From the NCBI GenBank assembly GCA_019243595.1, contig JAFAUA010000004.1, positions 1 to 29,686 of the forward strand: a stretch of DNA of 29,686 nt, written 5' to 3'. The position numbers and the translations under genes are program-made. The first letter of the stretch is position 1; every line of letters starts with the position of its first letter. Below are positions 6,902 through 15,651 of this stretch, in pieces. A model generated the notes under the pieces. That model was not told the origin of the DNA and ran no database searches. It worked only from the letters and a program-made list of their open reading frames with translations. This DNA is from Acidimicrobiia bacterium (GTDB lineage: Bacteria; Actinomycetota; Acidimicrobiia; Acidimicrobiales; AC-14).

Positions 6902-8773
6902 GTGCACCGAAGCAGGGTTGTCCTGGTGGTGGTGGCCACCCTGGTGTCGGTAGGGGCGGGTGTGGCGTGGGGGATGGTGCGGCCGAACGCGGCCTCGTCA
7001 TCGAACAAGCGCGAATCCGAGTACGGCCAGGTCCACCTGAACTCGCCGAATGCGGCGGCGGGCGCCGGCGCCGTCGAAGGCATCAAGGCCCGCTGGGTGC
7101 AGGCTGAGAACGCCAAGCCGGGGACGTCGGACTGGCGCGTTTCCAACGCCGGCAAGGACGGCGATCTCGAGGGTTACGCCGACAAGGTGAGTGCTCAGCA
7201 GGGCGACACCGTGAGGCTGTTTGTCTCGACGAAGGAGAGCGGGTACCACGTCGAGGCCTACCGCATTGGCTACTACGGCGGGCTCGGCGCCCGCCTGGTG
7301 TGGAAGTCCGGTGAGCTGCCCGGTCACCTGCAGGCGGCGGCGACCCGCGACAAGCAGACGAACATGGTCGAAGCGCCGTGGTCGCCGTCGCTGTCGGTGC
7401 CGCTGACGTCGGGATTCCCTCCGGGCGTGTACCTGTTCAAGCTCGTCGGCGACTCGGGCGTCCAGCACTACGTGCCTCTCACCATCCGCGACGACCGAAG
7501 CACGGCCGCGTTCGTCATCCAGAACTCGGTGACGACCTGGCAGGCGTACAACCTCTGGGCCGGCTACGACCTCTACGAGGGCAAGAACGGCAGCGGCGGG
7601 TCGGACTTCGAGCACCGGGCGCGCGTCGTCTCGTTCGACCGCCCGTATTCGATGGGCGCGGGCTCGGGTGACTTTCTCGGCAACGAGTTCCCGCTGATCT
7701 CGCTGGCCGAGTCCCTGGGCCTCGACGTGACCTACTGGACCGATGTCGACCTCCACGAGCGAGGCCAGCAGCTGTTGACGCGGCACAAGGCCCTCCTCAC
7801 GCTCGGTCACGACGAGTACTGGTCACCCGACATGCGCAGCGCCGCCGAGCACGCGCGCGACCAAGGCGTGAACCTCGCCTTCTTCGGGGCCAACGCGGTC
7901 TTCCGCAAGATCCGCTTGGACGCCAGCCAGATGGGCGCCGACCGCCACGAGACCGACTACAAAAGCGCCCGCGAGGATCCGATGAACGGCACCGACAACA
8001 AGGCCGTCACGGTGGACTGGCGCCTGGCGCCGATCTCCCAACCCGAGAGCACGCTCATCGGCGACTTCTACGAGTGCAACCCGGTCAAGGCCGACATGAT
8101 CGTCGGCGACCCGTCGGCATGGATCTACGCGGGTACCGGCCTCGACAAGGGCGACCGCCTGCGGAATCTGGTCGGGCCCGAGTACGACCGCTTCGACGCC
8201 AGCGGTCCCAAGAACGTGCAGATCATGGCCCGGTCACCCGTGGACTGCAGGGGCAAGGCCAGCTACTCCGACATGACCTACTACTCGGCGCCGAGCGGCG
8301 CTGGGGTATGGGCGAGCGGCACCAACTGGTGGATCAGCAAACTGAGCGAGGACTGCCCGGCACCGCCGTCCGTGACGACGACCACGTCGAGCACCACGAC
8401 CACGATCCCCGCGACACCCCGGGCCACCAAGAAGACACCGATTTGCCCCAAGCAGCCCGTGATCGACATGACCGAGAACGTGCTCAACCTGTTCGGCGTC
8501 GGCCCGGCCGGACGCACGCAAGCGTCGGCGGGTACCAACCTCAAACAGCTGAACTCCGGGTTGCCGGCGGCCTCGGACAACACCGGCGAGACCACGCCGA
8601 CGACCCGATCGCGCACGCGGACGCGCTCCACCTACACGGTTCCGCAGTACGCCCCCCGGGAGACGCCGAGCACCGAACCGTCGTATTCGCCGCCGCCCTA
8701 CACGTACACCCCGCCCACGTATCCGCCGCGGGAGACGCCGACGACCCGCGCCCGGCCGATCATCGGCGGCTGA
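6902..8773 (+). CDS. Membrane-anchored N,N-dimethylformamidase large-subunit-like protein
   Basis: 623 residues from GTG 6902. A hydrophobic signal-anchor lies at about residues 5-24. The ectodomain to about residue 490 resembles the large (beta) subunit of N,N-dimethylformamidase: SGYHVEAYRIGYYGGLGARL, TTWQAYNLWAGYDLYEG, SFDRPYS, GNEFPLISLAESLGLDVTYW, and the strongly conserved ALLTLGHDEYWSPDMR followed by NLAFFGANAVFRKIR. Known enzymes of the family hydrolyse C-N bonds of formamides at a mononuclear iron, but no separate small subunit gene is present here, and most genomic members are uncharacterised. After the domain come a Thr-rich linker (TTTTSSTTTTIPATP) and a Pro/Tyr/Thr tail with PRETP twice; there is no sorting signal. 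Likely an extracytoplasmic hydrolase or surface protein; the reaction is not established. Confidence 0.8.
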   Translation: MHRSRVVLVVVATLVSVGAGVAWGMVRPNAASSSNKRESEYGQVHLNSPNAAAGAGAVEGIKARWVQAENAKPGTSDWRVSNAGKDGDLEGYADKVSAQQGDTVRLFVSTKESGYHVEAYRIGYYGGLGARLVWKSGELPGHLQAAATRDKQTNMVEAPWSPSLSVPLTSGFPPGVYLFKLVGDSGVQHYVPLTIRDDRSTAAFVIQNSVTTWQAYNLWAGYDLYEGKNGSGGSDFEHRARVVSFDRPYSMGAGSGDFLGNEFPLISLAESLGLDVTYWTDVDLHERGQQLLTRHKALLTLGHDEYWSPDMRSAAEHARDQGVNLAFFGANAVFRKIRLDASQMGADRHETDYKSAREDPMNGTDNKAVTVDWRLAPISQPESTLIGDFYECNPVKADMIVGDPSAWIYAGTGLDKGDRLRNLVGPEYDRFDASGPKNVQIMARSPVDCRGKASYSDMTYYSAPSGAGVWASGTNWWISKLSEDCPAPPSVTTTTSSTTTTIPATPRATKKTPICPKQPVIDMTENVLNLFGVGPAGRTQASAGTNLKQLNSGLPAASDNTGETTPTTRSRTRTRSTYTVPQYAPRETPSTEPSYSPPPYTYTPPTYPPRETPTTRARPIIGG

Positions 8774-8777
8774 CTTC

Positions 8778-9425
8778 TCAGTTCCGCAAGCGGACGAGCG
8801 TCACGCCGTCCCGGACGGTCACCATCACGCACTCGACCCGCTCATCGGTGGCGAGGGCGGCGTTCAGGTCGACGATGGCGCGCGTGTCGTCGTCGGTTGC
8901 GGACGCGTCGAGGACACGCCCACCCCAGAGGACGTTGTCAATGGCGATCACGCCACGGTCTGCCAGCTTCGGGAGCACGGCCTCGAAGTAGTTGCGGTAG
9001 TTGGACTTGTCGGCGTCGATGAAGACCAGGTCGAACGGGCCGTCGAGGGTGGCCAGCGTGTCGAGGGCCGGGCCGATGCGAATGTCGATGCGGTCGCTCC
9101 ACGGGCTGGCTTCGACGTGGCGGCGGGCGACCTCGGCGTGCTCCTCGCTGATGTCCAGGGTGACGAGCGAGCCGTCGGCGGGCAGGGCCGACGCCATCGC
9201 CAGGGCCGAGTAGCCCGTGAACATGCCGACCTCCAGGACCCGGCGGGCCCCGCTGATGGCGACGAGCGCCCGTAGGAAGGCACCTTCGAGGTGCCCGGTG
9301 AGCATCCCCGATCGGTCTTTGAACCGCTCCCGCGTCTCGGCGGCGACGGCTTGCAGCTCCGGCAATTCGGCGCTCGTGTGCTCGGAGGCATAGCGCTCGA
9401 TGTCAGGGTTCACGATTTCGGGCAT
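8778..9425 (-). CDS. Class I SAM-dependent O-methyltransferase (CCoAOMT-type)
   Basis: 215 residues from ATG 9425. The SAM-binding motif I is VLEVGMFTGYSAL (residues 63-75), and the acidic ribose-binding residue is in VTLDISEEH. The divalent-metal site of the caffeoyl-CoA O-methyltransferase family is intact: Asp137 in FIDADK, then Asp163-Asn164 in IAIDNVLWGG. This predicts metal-dependent methylation of a catechol-type hydroxyl; the substrate is unknown. The apparent 354-codon open frame results from readthrough upstream of the true start. Its 3' end converges on the dimethylformamidase-like gene with a 4-base gap, and its start is 12 bases from the divergent PPOX start. Confidence 0.9.
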   Translation of the reverse strand: MPEIVNPDIERYASEHTSAELPELQAVAAETRERFKDRSGMLTGHLEGAFLRALVAISGARRVLEVGMFTGYSALAMASALPADGSLVTLDISEEHAEVARRHVEASPWSDRIDIRIGPALDTLATLDGPFDLVFIDADKSNYRNYFEAVLPKLADRGVIAIDNVLWGGRVLDASATDDDTRAIVDLNAALATDERVECVMVTVRDGVTLVRLRN

Positions 9426-9437
9426 GCTCGGAGTGTT

Positions 9438-9848
9438 ATGGACATCGAACAGGCCCGCCAGTTCCTCCGCGACAACCACAACGCCGTGATCTGCACCCTG
9501 CGTCAGAACGGAGAGCCCACCATGTCGCCGATCACCGTCGGCGTCGACGACGAGGGCTACGGCATCATCAGCAGCCGCGAGACCGCGTTCAAGGTGAAGC
9601 ACCTGCGCCGCGATCCGCGGGTCTGGCTGTGCTGTACGACCCGCCAGTTCTACGGCGACTGGCTCCTCATCAAGGGCCGGGCGACCGTCGTGGCGCTGCC
9701 CGATGCCATGGACGGGCTCGTCGAGTACTACCGCGGGATCTCGGGCGAGCACCCCGACTGGGATGACTACCGGAAGGCGATGGAGCGGGACCAGCGCGTC
9801 TTGATTCGGGTCGCCATCGAAGAAGCGGGGCCTCAGCGCCAAGGGTGA
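9438..9848 (+). CDS. PPOX-class, probably F420-dependent, oxidoreductase
   Basis: 136 residues from ATG 9438. Split-barrel flavin/deazaflavin-binding fold: VICTLRQNGEPTMSPITVGV at the start of the barrel, ISSRETAFKVKHLRRDPRVWLCC in the middle, and WLLIKGRATVV. The length and TLRxNGxPxxSPI-type opening match the actinobacterial group annotated as PPOX-class probable F420-dependent enzymes. The family reduces or oxidises small organic substrates or binds heme/biliverdin; the substrate is unknown. Earlier in-frame starts lie inside the divergent methyltransferase gene and are rejected. No -10 hexamer sits in the 12-base gap, so its promoter must lie inside the methyltransferase coding sequence. 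Confidence 0.82.
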   Translation: MDIEQARQFLRDNHNAVICTLRQNGEPTMSPITVGVDDEGYGIISSRETAFKVKHLRRDPRVWLCCTTRQFYGDWLLIKGRATVVALPDAMDGLVEYYRGISGEHPDWDDYRKAMERDQRVLIRVAIEEAGPQRQG

Positions 9849-9854
9849 AAGCCG

Positions 9855-9860
9855 TAAGCT
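9855..9860 (+). promoter_or_regulatory. Putative -10 (TAAGCT) of the mgtE-like operon
   Basis: TAAGCT just after the PPOX stop would place the transcript start near 9867, giving a leader of about 42 bases before ATG 9909. This leader carries a good ribosome site at 9874-9881 (TTTGGAGG). Confidence 0.35.
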
Positions 9861-9886
9861 TCTGCCCGCAACGTTTGGAGGCCGCG

Positions 9887-10018
9887 ATGGTGGAACCGCC
9901 GAGTAGTCATGCGTGGATTGACACGCCGAATCGGTTCTCGCTTTCGCGCCCTCATCGGTGCGGACCCGGCGTCACTGCGCCAGGGTCTGGCCGCGCTTCT
10001 CGTCTCCTCGGGCGGTGA
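9887..10018 (+). other. Possible upstream ORF (43 codons) overlapping the mgtE-like start
   Basis: ATG 9887 sits at good spacing (5 bases) from TTTGGAGG, whereas the mgtE-like ATG at 9909 is about 27 bases away in another frame. The ORF begins MVEPPSSHAWIDTPNRF and ends at TGA 10016-10018, inside the transporter gene. It could be a regulatory leader peptide or chance; no homology is recognised. Confidence 0.22.
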
Positions 10019-11144
10019 CCTTCTCGCCGGGCTGACGCTCGGCGCCATCACCGGCACGCTCGCAGACCTCCCCGGGCTGCTCGTCCTCGTCCCGGCCGCC
10101 ATCGGCATGCGCGGGAACGTCTTCGGGGCGCTGGGGAGCCGCTTCGGCACGTCGATCCACGCCGGTACGTTCACCCTAAGCCGGCGGGCGGAGACCGTCG
10201 TCGGCCAGAACGTGATCGCGGCGATGGCCCTTTCGCTCTCGATCTCGTTCGCCCTGGCCGTCCTCGCCAAGGCGGTGGCGATCGGCTTCGGCCTGCCCCA
10301 CACGATCTCGATTGCGTACTTCATCGTGATCTCGATCGTCGGGGGAGCCATCTCCTCGGTGTTCGTCCTTCTGTTGACGATCGGCGTGGCCGCCGGATCG
10401 GTTCGCTACGGATGGGACATGGACAACGTGGCGGCGCCGCTCGTCACTGCAGCCGGCGACATGGTCACGCTGCCGTCGCTGTTCGTGGCGACGTTCATCG
10501 TTGGGCCCGGCATCGTGACGCCGATCATCGCCGCCATCACCGGCTTCGTCGCTGTGGCCGCGCTCGTCGCCGCCTTCCGTTCCGGGCTCGCCATCGCACT
10601 GCGCATCCTGCGGGAGTCGGTCCCCATTCTGCTCATCGCCGGTCTGATCGACGTGGTTGCCGGGCTCACGATCGAGAAGCGCCTGAACTCGTTCCTCGCC
10701 TTTCCTGCCCTGCTGGTGCTCGTCCCACCCTTCCTGGAGGACACCGGTGCCTTGGGAGGCATCCTGTCGGCCCGCCTGGCGAGCAAGCTGCACCTCGGCA
10801 CCATCGAGCCCACGAACGTGCCGCCGCGGGTGGCGCGCGACGACTTCGCCCTCACGTTCGTGTTCGCGGTGCCGGTCTTCACGCTCGTGGCGATCTCGAG
10901 CGACGTGGCCGCGAACGTCGCCGGCCTGGCGTCACCCGGTGTCGTGAAGATGGTGTTGATCTCGCTGATCGGCGGCTTCATGGCGACGATCATCGCCATC
11001 GGAATCGTGTACTACGGGGCGATCGCCACCTACCGCCTCGGACTCGATCCGGACAACCACGGCATCCCCCTGATCACCTCGTCGATGGACCTCGTCGGCG
11101 CCTTCGCGTTGATCCTCGCCATCGTCCTCGTCGGCGTACACTGA
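9909..11144 (+). CDS. MgtE/SLC41-type divalent cation transporter with internal duplication
   Basis: 411 residues, about ten hydrophobic segments, no cytoplasmic N- or CBS domain. Two repeats of the MgtE membrane domain are visible. Repeat 1 has VPAAIGMRGNVFGALGSRFG (61-80) and later WDMDNVAAPLVTAAGDMVTLP. Repeat 2 has VPPFLEDTGALGGILSARLA (272-291) and LDPDNHGIPLITSSMDLVGA. The paired acidic DxDN...D motifs in each half are the expected cation-pathway residues of the SLC41 family. The likely substrate is Mg2+ or another divalent ion, moved across the cytoplasmic membrane. It is followed after 13 bases by a PhoU/TrkA-C gene, probably its cytoplasmic regulator. Only ATG 9909 is available as an in-frame canonical start before an upstream stop at 9855. 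Confidence 0.87.
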   Translation: MRGLTRRIGSRFRALIGADPASLRQGLAALLVSSGGDLLAGLTLGAITGTLADLPGLLVLVPAAIGMRGNVFGALGSRFGTSIHAGTFTLSRRAETVVGQNVIAAMALSLSISFALAVLAKAVAIGFGLPHTISIAYFIVISIVGGAISSVFVLLLTIGVAAGSVRYGWDMDNVAAPLVTAAGDMVTLPSLFVATFIVGPGIVTPIIAAITGFVAVAALVAAFRSGLAIALRILRESVPILLIAGLIDVVAGLTIEKRLNSFLAFPALLVLVPPFLEDTGALGGILSARLASKLHLGTIEPTNVPPRVARDDFALTFVFAVPVFTLVAISSDVAANVAGLASPGVVKMVLISLIGGFMATIIAIGIVYYGAIATYRLGLDPDNHGIPLITSSMDLVGAFALILAIVLVGVH

Positions 11145-11157
11145 CCCCAGTTCGGCC

Positions 11158-12393
11158 ATGGACGATCGCCCAAGAAATCTGAAGACCATGCTCTCCGAGG
11201 CGAAGGACACCTCGGAGCTCATGATCGACCTGGCGTATGCGGCCCTCTACTTCGGGGACCCCGACATGGCCGAGGAGGTCGACGAGCTCGAGGATCGCCT
11301 GTCGGGCCTCGTGCACGAGATGCGGGCGGTGTCGATCCTCGCCGCCCGCTCGCCGCGCGACGCCGACGCCATGGCGTCGGTGCTCCAGGTCGAGGGCGCC
11401 ATCGAGCGCCTCGGCAATGCGGCGGTCGACATCAGCCGCATCGTCACCCACCGCCTCGGGATCCCTCGGGCGCTCGTGGCCGACCTGGCGGCGGCCGAGG
11501 AGGTGTCCCACCGGGTCAAGGTGCGCGACGGCTCGGAGCTGGCGATGCGCACGTTGCGCGAGGTCGAGATGCCGATCGAGCTCGGCATGCGCGTGGTTGC
11601 GATTCGACGTGAGCACGACTGGATCACCGATGTCGACGGCGACGAGATCCTCATGCCTGGCGACGTACTGTTCCTCCAGGGCACGTCGGCAGGGGTCCCC
11701 GAGCTGCGGCGGCTGGCCGGCGCCGGCGAGTGGGAACCGCCGCAGCCGCCCGAGGAGCCCGCCGTCTCTGACCTCGACCGGGCGATCGACACGCTGGTCG
11801 AGATGAAGAACATCTCCGAGGTGGCCGTCGGGCTCGGCTACTCGGCCCTGGTCCTCCGCGACCAGGGCCTGGCCGCCGAGGTCAACCATCTGGAGGACCG
11901 CCTCGACGAGATGAAAGAGGTGCTCGAGGTGTGGGTGCTGCGGGCCGCCCAGGAGCGGGTCGACCCCGGCGGCCTGCGCGGTCTGCTGCACCTGGCACAG
12001 TGCGCCGAGGAGATCGGCGACGCCGCCCAGCAGATGGTCTGGCTCGTCGAAGAGGGCGAGGAGCTGCACCCGATCCTCGCGATCGCCCTTGGCGAAGCCG
12101 ACGAGGTCGTGGTTCGCGTCCCGGTTGCCGCCGGTTCACCGGCCGACGGCAAGTCGCTCAAAGACCTCCAGCTGGAGACAGAGACGGGCTTCTATCTGCT
12201 GGCCATCCGCCGGGGCGGGCGCTACCTGTACCGGCCGCGCAAGGGTGTCGTGCTCCAGGCCGGCGACGAGCTGATCGCCACCGGTCCCGACGAGGGTCAC
12301 CGCCTGCTCGCCGAGCTCGGCGGCTACCGGCTGATCGAGGACGAGGACACGGGCGAGGACGAGTTGGTGCCGGCCGGCCAGGCCGACCGCTAG
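11158..12393 (+). CDS. Duplicated PhoU / TrkA-C (RCK_C) domain regulator of cation transport
   Basis: 411 residues in the order PhoU (about 6-102), TrkA-C (about 113-187), PhoU (about 205-310), TrkA-C (about 315-390). Repeats are obvious: MLSEAKDTSELMIDLAYAAL against LVEMKNISEVAVGLGYSALV, EEVDELEDRL against AEVNHLEDRL, and GMRVVAIRREHDWITDVDGD against FYLLAIRRGGRYLYRPRKGV. TrkA-C domains bind ligands that gate ion channels and transporters; PhoU helices mediate contact with transporters. It is soluble, with an acidic tail. The 13-base gap to the duplicated MgtE gene implies one operon, with the doubled halves of this protein matching the doubled halves of the transporter. The gating role is inferred from context. 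Confidence 0.85.
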   Translation: MDDRPRNLKTMLSEAKDTSELMIDLAYAALYFGDPDMAEEVDELEDRLSGLVHEMRAVSILAARSPRDADAMASVLQVEGAIERLGNAAVDISRIVTHRLGIPRALVADLAAAEEVSHRVKVRDGSELAMRTLREVEMPIELGMRVVAIRREHDWITDVDGDEILMPGDVLFLQGTSAGVPELRRLAGAGEWEPPQPPEEPAVSDLDRAIDTLVEMKNISEVAVGLGYSALVLRDQGLAAEVNHLEDRLDEMKEVLEVWVLRAAQERVDPGGLRGLLHLAQCAEEIGDAAQQMVWLVEEGEELHPILAIALGEADEVVVRVPVAAGSPADGKSLKDLQLETETGFYLLAIRRGGRYLYRPRKGVVLQAGDELIATGPDEGHRLLAELGGYRLIEDEDTGEDELVPAGQADR

Positions 12394-12418
12394 CGCTGAG
12401 TCCTCCTCGACTGCTGGG

Positions 12419-13663
<1,245 letters not shown>

Positions 13664-13670
13664 TGCCCCA

Positions 13671-13676
13671 ACCGTA
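13671..13676 (-). promoter_or_regulatory. Putative -10 (TACGGT) of leaderless gdhA mRNA
   Basis: On the minus strand TACGGT is followed by seven bases and GTG 13663. It lies just after the TAA stop of the upstream lipoprotein gene. Confidence 0.5.
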
Positions 13677-13680
13677 TGCC

Positions 13681-14358
13681 TTACGGCTTGATCGGTGGCG
13701 GCTCGGGTGTGGTGGGGAGTCGCAGCTTCTTGTCGTCGACCGATGTCGAGTACTTCACGGCTTGGAGCGGGTTGCCAGTGCCGTCGACGAGGAGCACAGC
13801 ACCCAGCGACGACAGGCAGAGGGTGCTGCTCCCGCCGGTGACGCCCGGGCGGGGCTTGGTGACGAGGCAACGCACACCCGTGCCGGCGATGTCGCGGCTG
13901 GTGACGGCGAACGTGTAGTTGGTCTGCGCCGCCTTCAGCTCGTTCACGGTCCGGGCGATATCGGCGGGTGCAAGCAGGCCGGGCGTCCCTTCCTGCTGCT
14001 GGGCCTGCTGGCACGCCCACTGCTTGTCCTGCTGGGCGCAGTCGTAGGTGCCCTGCCTGGTGACGAACACGCTGCGGGTGAGGCCCTGGCTGACGACGTC
14101 GACGCGGCGCAGCGGCGGGTCCTGGGTGAGCAGGATGTTCGAGCCCGCCTGCGACGGTCCGTAGGTGACGGTGAAGGCACTGTCGGAGGCTTTGGCGTAG
14201 AGCGCCAGAAAGTCCTGCACGGCGGGCGAGAGCCCGGCGTCGCGCGCCACCTGCCGAGCCTGGTTCTCGCGTCTCTGCGCCGTCTTCTGCGCCGCGCTCG
14301 GGTGGCTCGTGCACGCCACGGCGATCACCGCCAGCAGAGCGATGGCGGCCCGACGCAC
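13681..14358 (-). CDS. Hypothetical secreted lipoprotein (225 aa)
   Basis: From GTG 14358: a short hydrophobic signal with lipobox AVAC (Cys16), then a helical, Gln/Ala-rich stretch (about residues 20-45) and a mixed beta-strand domain. Four further cysteines occur: in TYDCAQ and QWACQQ near the middle, and in GVRCLV and STLCLSS towards the end, so one or two disulfides are plausible. A Gln-rich segment (QQAQQQEG) and a Pro-rich C-terminus (TPEPPPIKP) are notable. No family is recognised and no function is assigned. The start is set by TACCCT six bases upstream, the leaderless pattern seen elsewhere. Divergent from the second acyl-CoA dehydrogenase with 42 bases between start codons, and followed by gdhA after 17 bases. 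Confidence 0.72.
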   Translation of the reverse strand: MRRAAIALLAVIAVACTSHPSAAQKTAQRRENQARQVARDAGLSPAVQDFLALYAKASDSAFTVTYGPSQAGSNILLTQDPPLRRVDVVSQGLTRSVFVTRQGTYDCAQQDKQWACQQAQQQEGTPGLLAPADIARTVNELKAAQTNYTFAVTSRDIAGTGVRCLVTKPRPGVTGGSSTLCLSSLGAVLLVDGTGNPLQAVKYSTSVDDKKLRLPTTPEPPPIKP

Positions 14359-14364
14359 GGCCGG

Positions 14365-14370
14365 AGGGTA
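14365..14370 (-). promoter_or_regulatory. Putative -10 (TACCCT) of leaderless lipoprotein mRNA
   Basis: On the minus strand TACCCT is followed by six bases (CCGGCC) and GTG 14358. Read on the plus strand the same bases look like a ribosome site (GGAGGG) for a GTG at 14374. Confidence 0.5.
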
Positions 14371-14388
14371 GCCGTGAAAGGCAAGAAG

Positions 14389-14394
14389 TACCCT
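14389..14394 (+). promoter_or_regulatory. Putative -10 (TACCCT) of leaderless acyl-CoA dehydrogenase mRNA
   Basis: TACCCT is followed by six bases (CCACCC) and ATG 14401. The same hexamer serves the divergent lipoprotein gene 18 bases away. Confidence 0.5.
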
Positions 14395-14400
14395 CCACCC

Positions 14401-15651
14401 ATGGCCGTCCTCGAAGCCGCTGAAACCCTGACCGACGATCAGCTGCGGGAGCGGCTGGTCGACTGGCTGCGGGAGAACCTGCCGCCGCAGTGGGTCGAAG
14501 CGATCGAAGAGGGCGACGACGAGAAGCTGCGCAGCGCCCGCGAGCTCGTCGACTTCAACGACTGGTGCGCCCGCCTCGGCGAGGCCGGTTGGGCGACGCC
14601 GACGTGGCCGGCCGAGTATGGCTTCCTCGGGCTCAGCGGGAGCCAGGCCAAGGTTGTGAACGAGGAGCTCAACCGCTGGAAGGTGCCGCGCTCGTTCAAC
14701 ATCATCGGCATCGGCATGGGCGGGCCGACGATCATGCACTGGGGCACCGAAGAGCAGAAGCAGCGCTTGCTCAAGCCGATGGCGAAGCACGAGGAGATCT
14801 GGTGCCAGCTGTTCAGTGAGCCGGGGTCCGGCTCGGACGTGGCGTCGCTGGCCACCCGCGCTGTCAAGGACGGCGATGAGTGGGTGGTCAACGGCCAGAA
14901 GGTCTGGACCACGCTCGCCCACATGGCCAAGTGGGGTCTGCTCGTCGCCCGCACCGACCCCGACCAGCCCAAGCACAAAGGCCTGAGTTACTTCATCGTC
15001 GACATGAAGGCGTCGGGCGTCGAGGTCCGGCCGCTGAAGCAGATCACCGGCGACGCCGAGTTCAACGAGGTCTTCTTCACCGACGTGCGTATCCCGGACT
15101 CGATGCGGCTCGGCCCCGAAGGCGAAGGCTGGATGGTCGCCACAACCACGCTGATGAACGAGCGGGCCGCGCTGTCGGGCGCAGGCAGCGCCAGCGATCA
15201 GAACGTCGGCGGTGGACCCATCGACGCCATCATCGCCGCGGCCCAGCGCAACGGAGCGGCCGCCGACCCTGTCGTCCGCCAGCGTCTGGCCCAGGCGGCC
15301 ATCGAGGGCCGGGTCATCAAGATGACCAACCTGCGGTCCAGCGCAGCGCGCAAGGCCGGCCACCAGCCCGGGCCGGAGGGCTCGATCACCAAGCTCTTCC
15401 AGGCCGAGTACAACCAGCGCCTCCAGGACCTGGCCATGGAGATCCTGGGTTCGAAGGCGATGGCCTGGTCGCCCGACGACGAGCAGACGGAGCTGTCTGT
15501 CCGTGGGTTCCTCCGCAGCCGGGCCAACACCATCGAGGGCGGCACCTCCGAGATCATGCGCAACATCCTCGGCGAGCGCGTCCTCGGCCTGCCCAAGGAA
15601 CCGTCCGTCGACCGGGACATCCCCTGGAAGGAAATCCCCCGCAGCAACTGA
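14401..15651 (+). CDS. Acyl-CoA dehydrogenase (FadE-type, steroid/branched-acyl subgroup)
   Basis: 416 residues. FAD-site signatures are CQLFSEPGSGSDVASLATRA and EWVVNGQKVWTT; the C-terminus carries RANTIEGGTSEIMRNILGER and VLGLPKE. In place of the MCAD-type YEGT, the motif reads EGGTSE, so the usual Glu376 position is Gly. The candidate catalytic base is Glu254 in LMNERAAL, as in isovaleryl-CoA dehydrogenase and the alpha-beta ACAD complexes used for steroid side chains. That sub-assignment is an inference. ATG 14401 is chosen because of TACCCT six bases upstream; GTG 14374, with GGAGGG before it, would add nine residues. The N-terminal segment (TLTDDQLRERLVDWLRENLP) fits family length. No partner ACAD subunit is adjacent, so a homomeric enzyme or a distant partner is possible. 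Confidence 0.9.
   Translation: MAVLEAAETLTDDQLRERLVDWLRENLPPQWVEAIEEGDDEKLRSARELVDFNDWCARLGEAGWATPTWPAEYGFLGLSGSQAKVVNEELNRWKVPRSFNIIGIGMGGPTIMHWGTEEQKQRLLKPMAKHEEIWCQLFSEPGSGSDVASLATRAVKDGDEWVVNGQKVWTTLAHMAKWGLLVARTDPDQPKHKGLSYFIVDMKASGVEVRPLKQITGDAEFNEVFFTDVRIPDSMRLGPEGEGWMVATTTLMNERAALSGAGSASDQNVGGGPIDAIIAAAQRNGAAADPVVRQRLAQAAIEGRVIKMTNLRSSAARKAGHQPGPEGSITKLFQAEYNQRLQDLAMEILGSKAMAWSPDDEQTELSVRGFLRSRANTIEGGTSEIMRNILGERVLGLPKEPSVDRDIPWKEIPRSN

Noticed and set aside
13681..15363. A 560-codon minus-strand frame fusing the lipoprotein to a long N-terminal part
   Set aside because: The upstream part is the antisense shadow of the acyl-CoA dehydrogenase. A proper signal peptide and lipobox begin at GTG 14358, with a -10 just before it.
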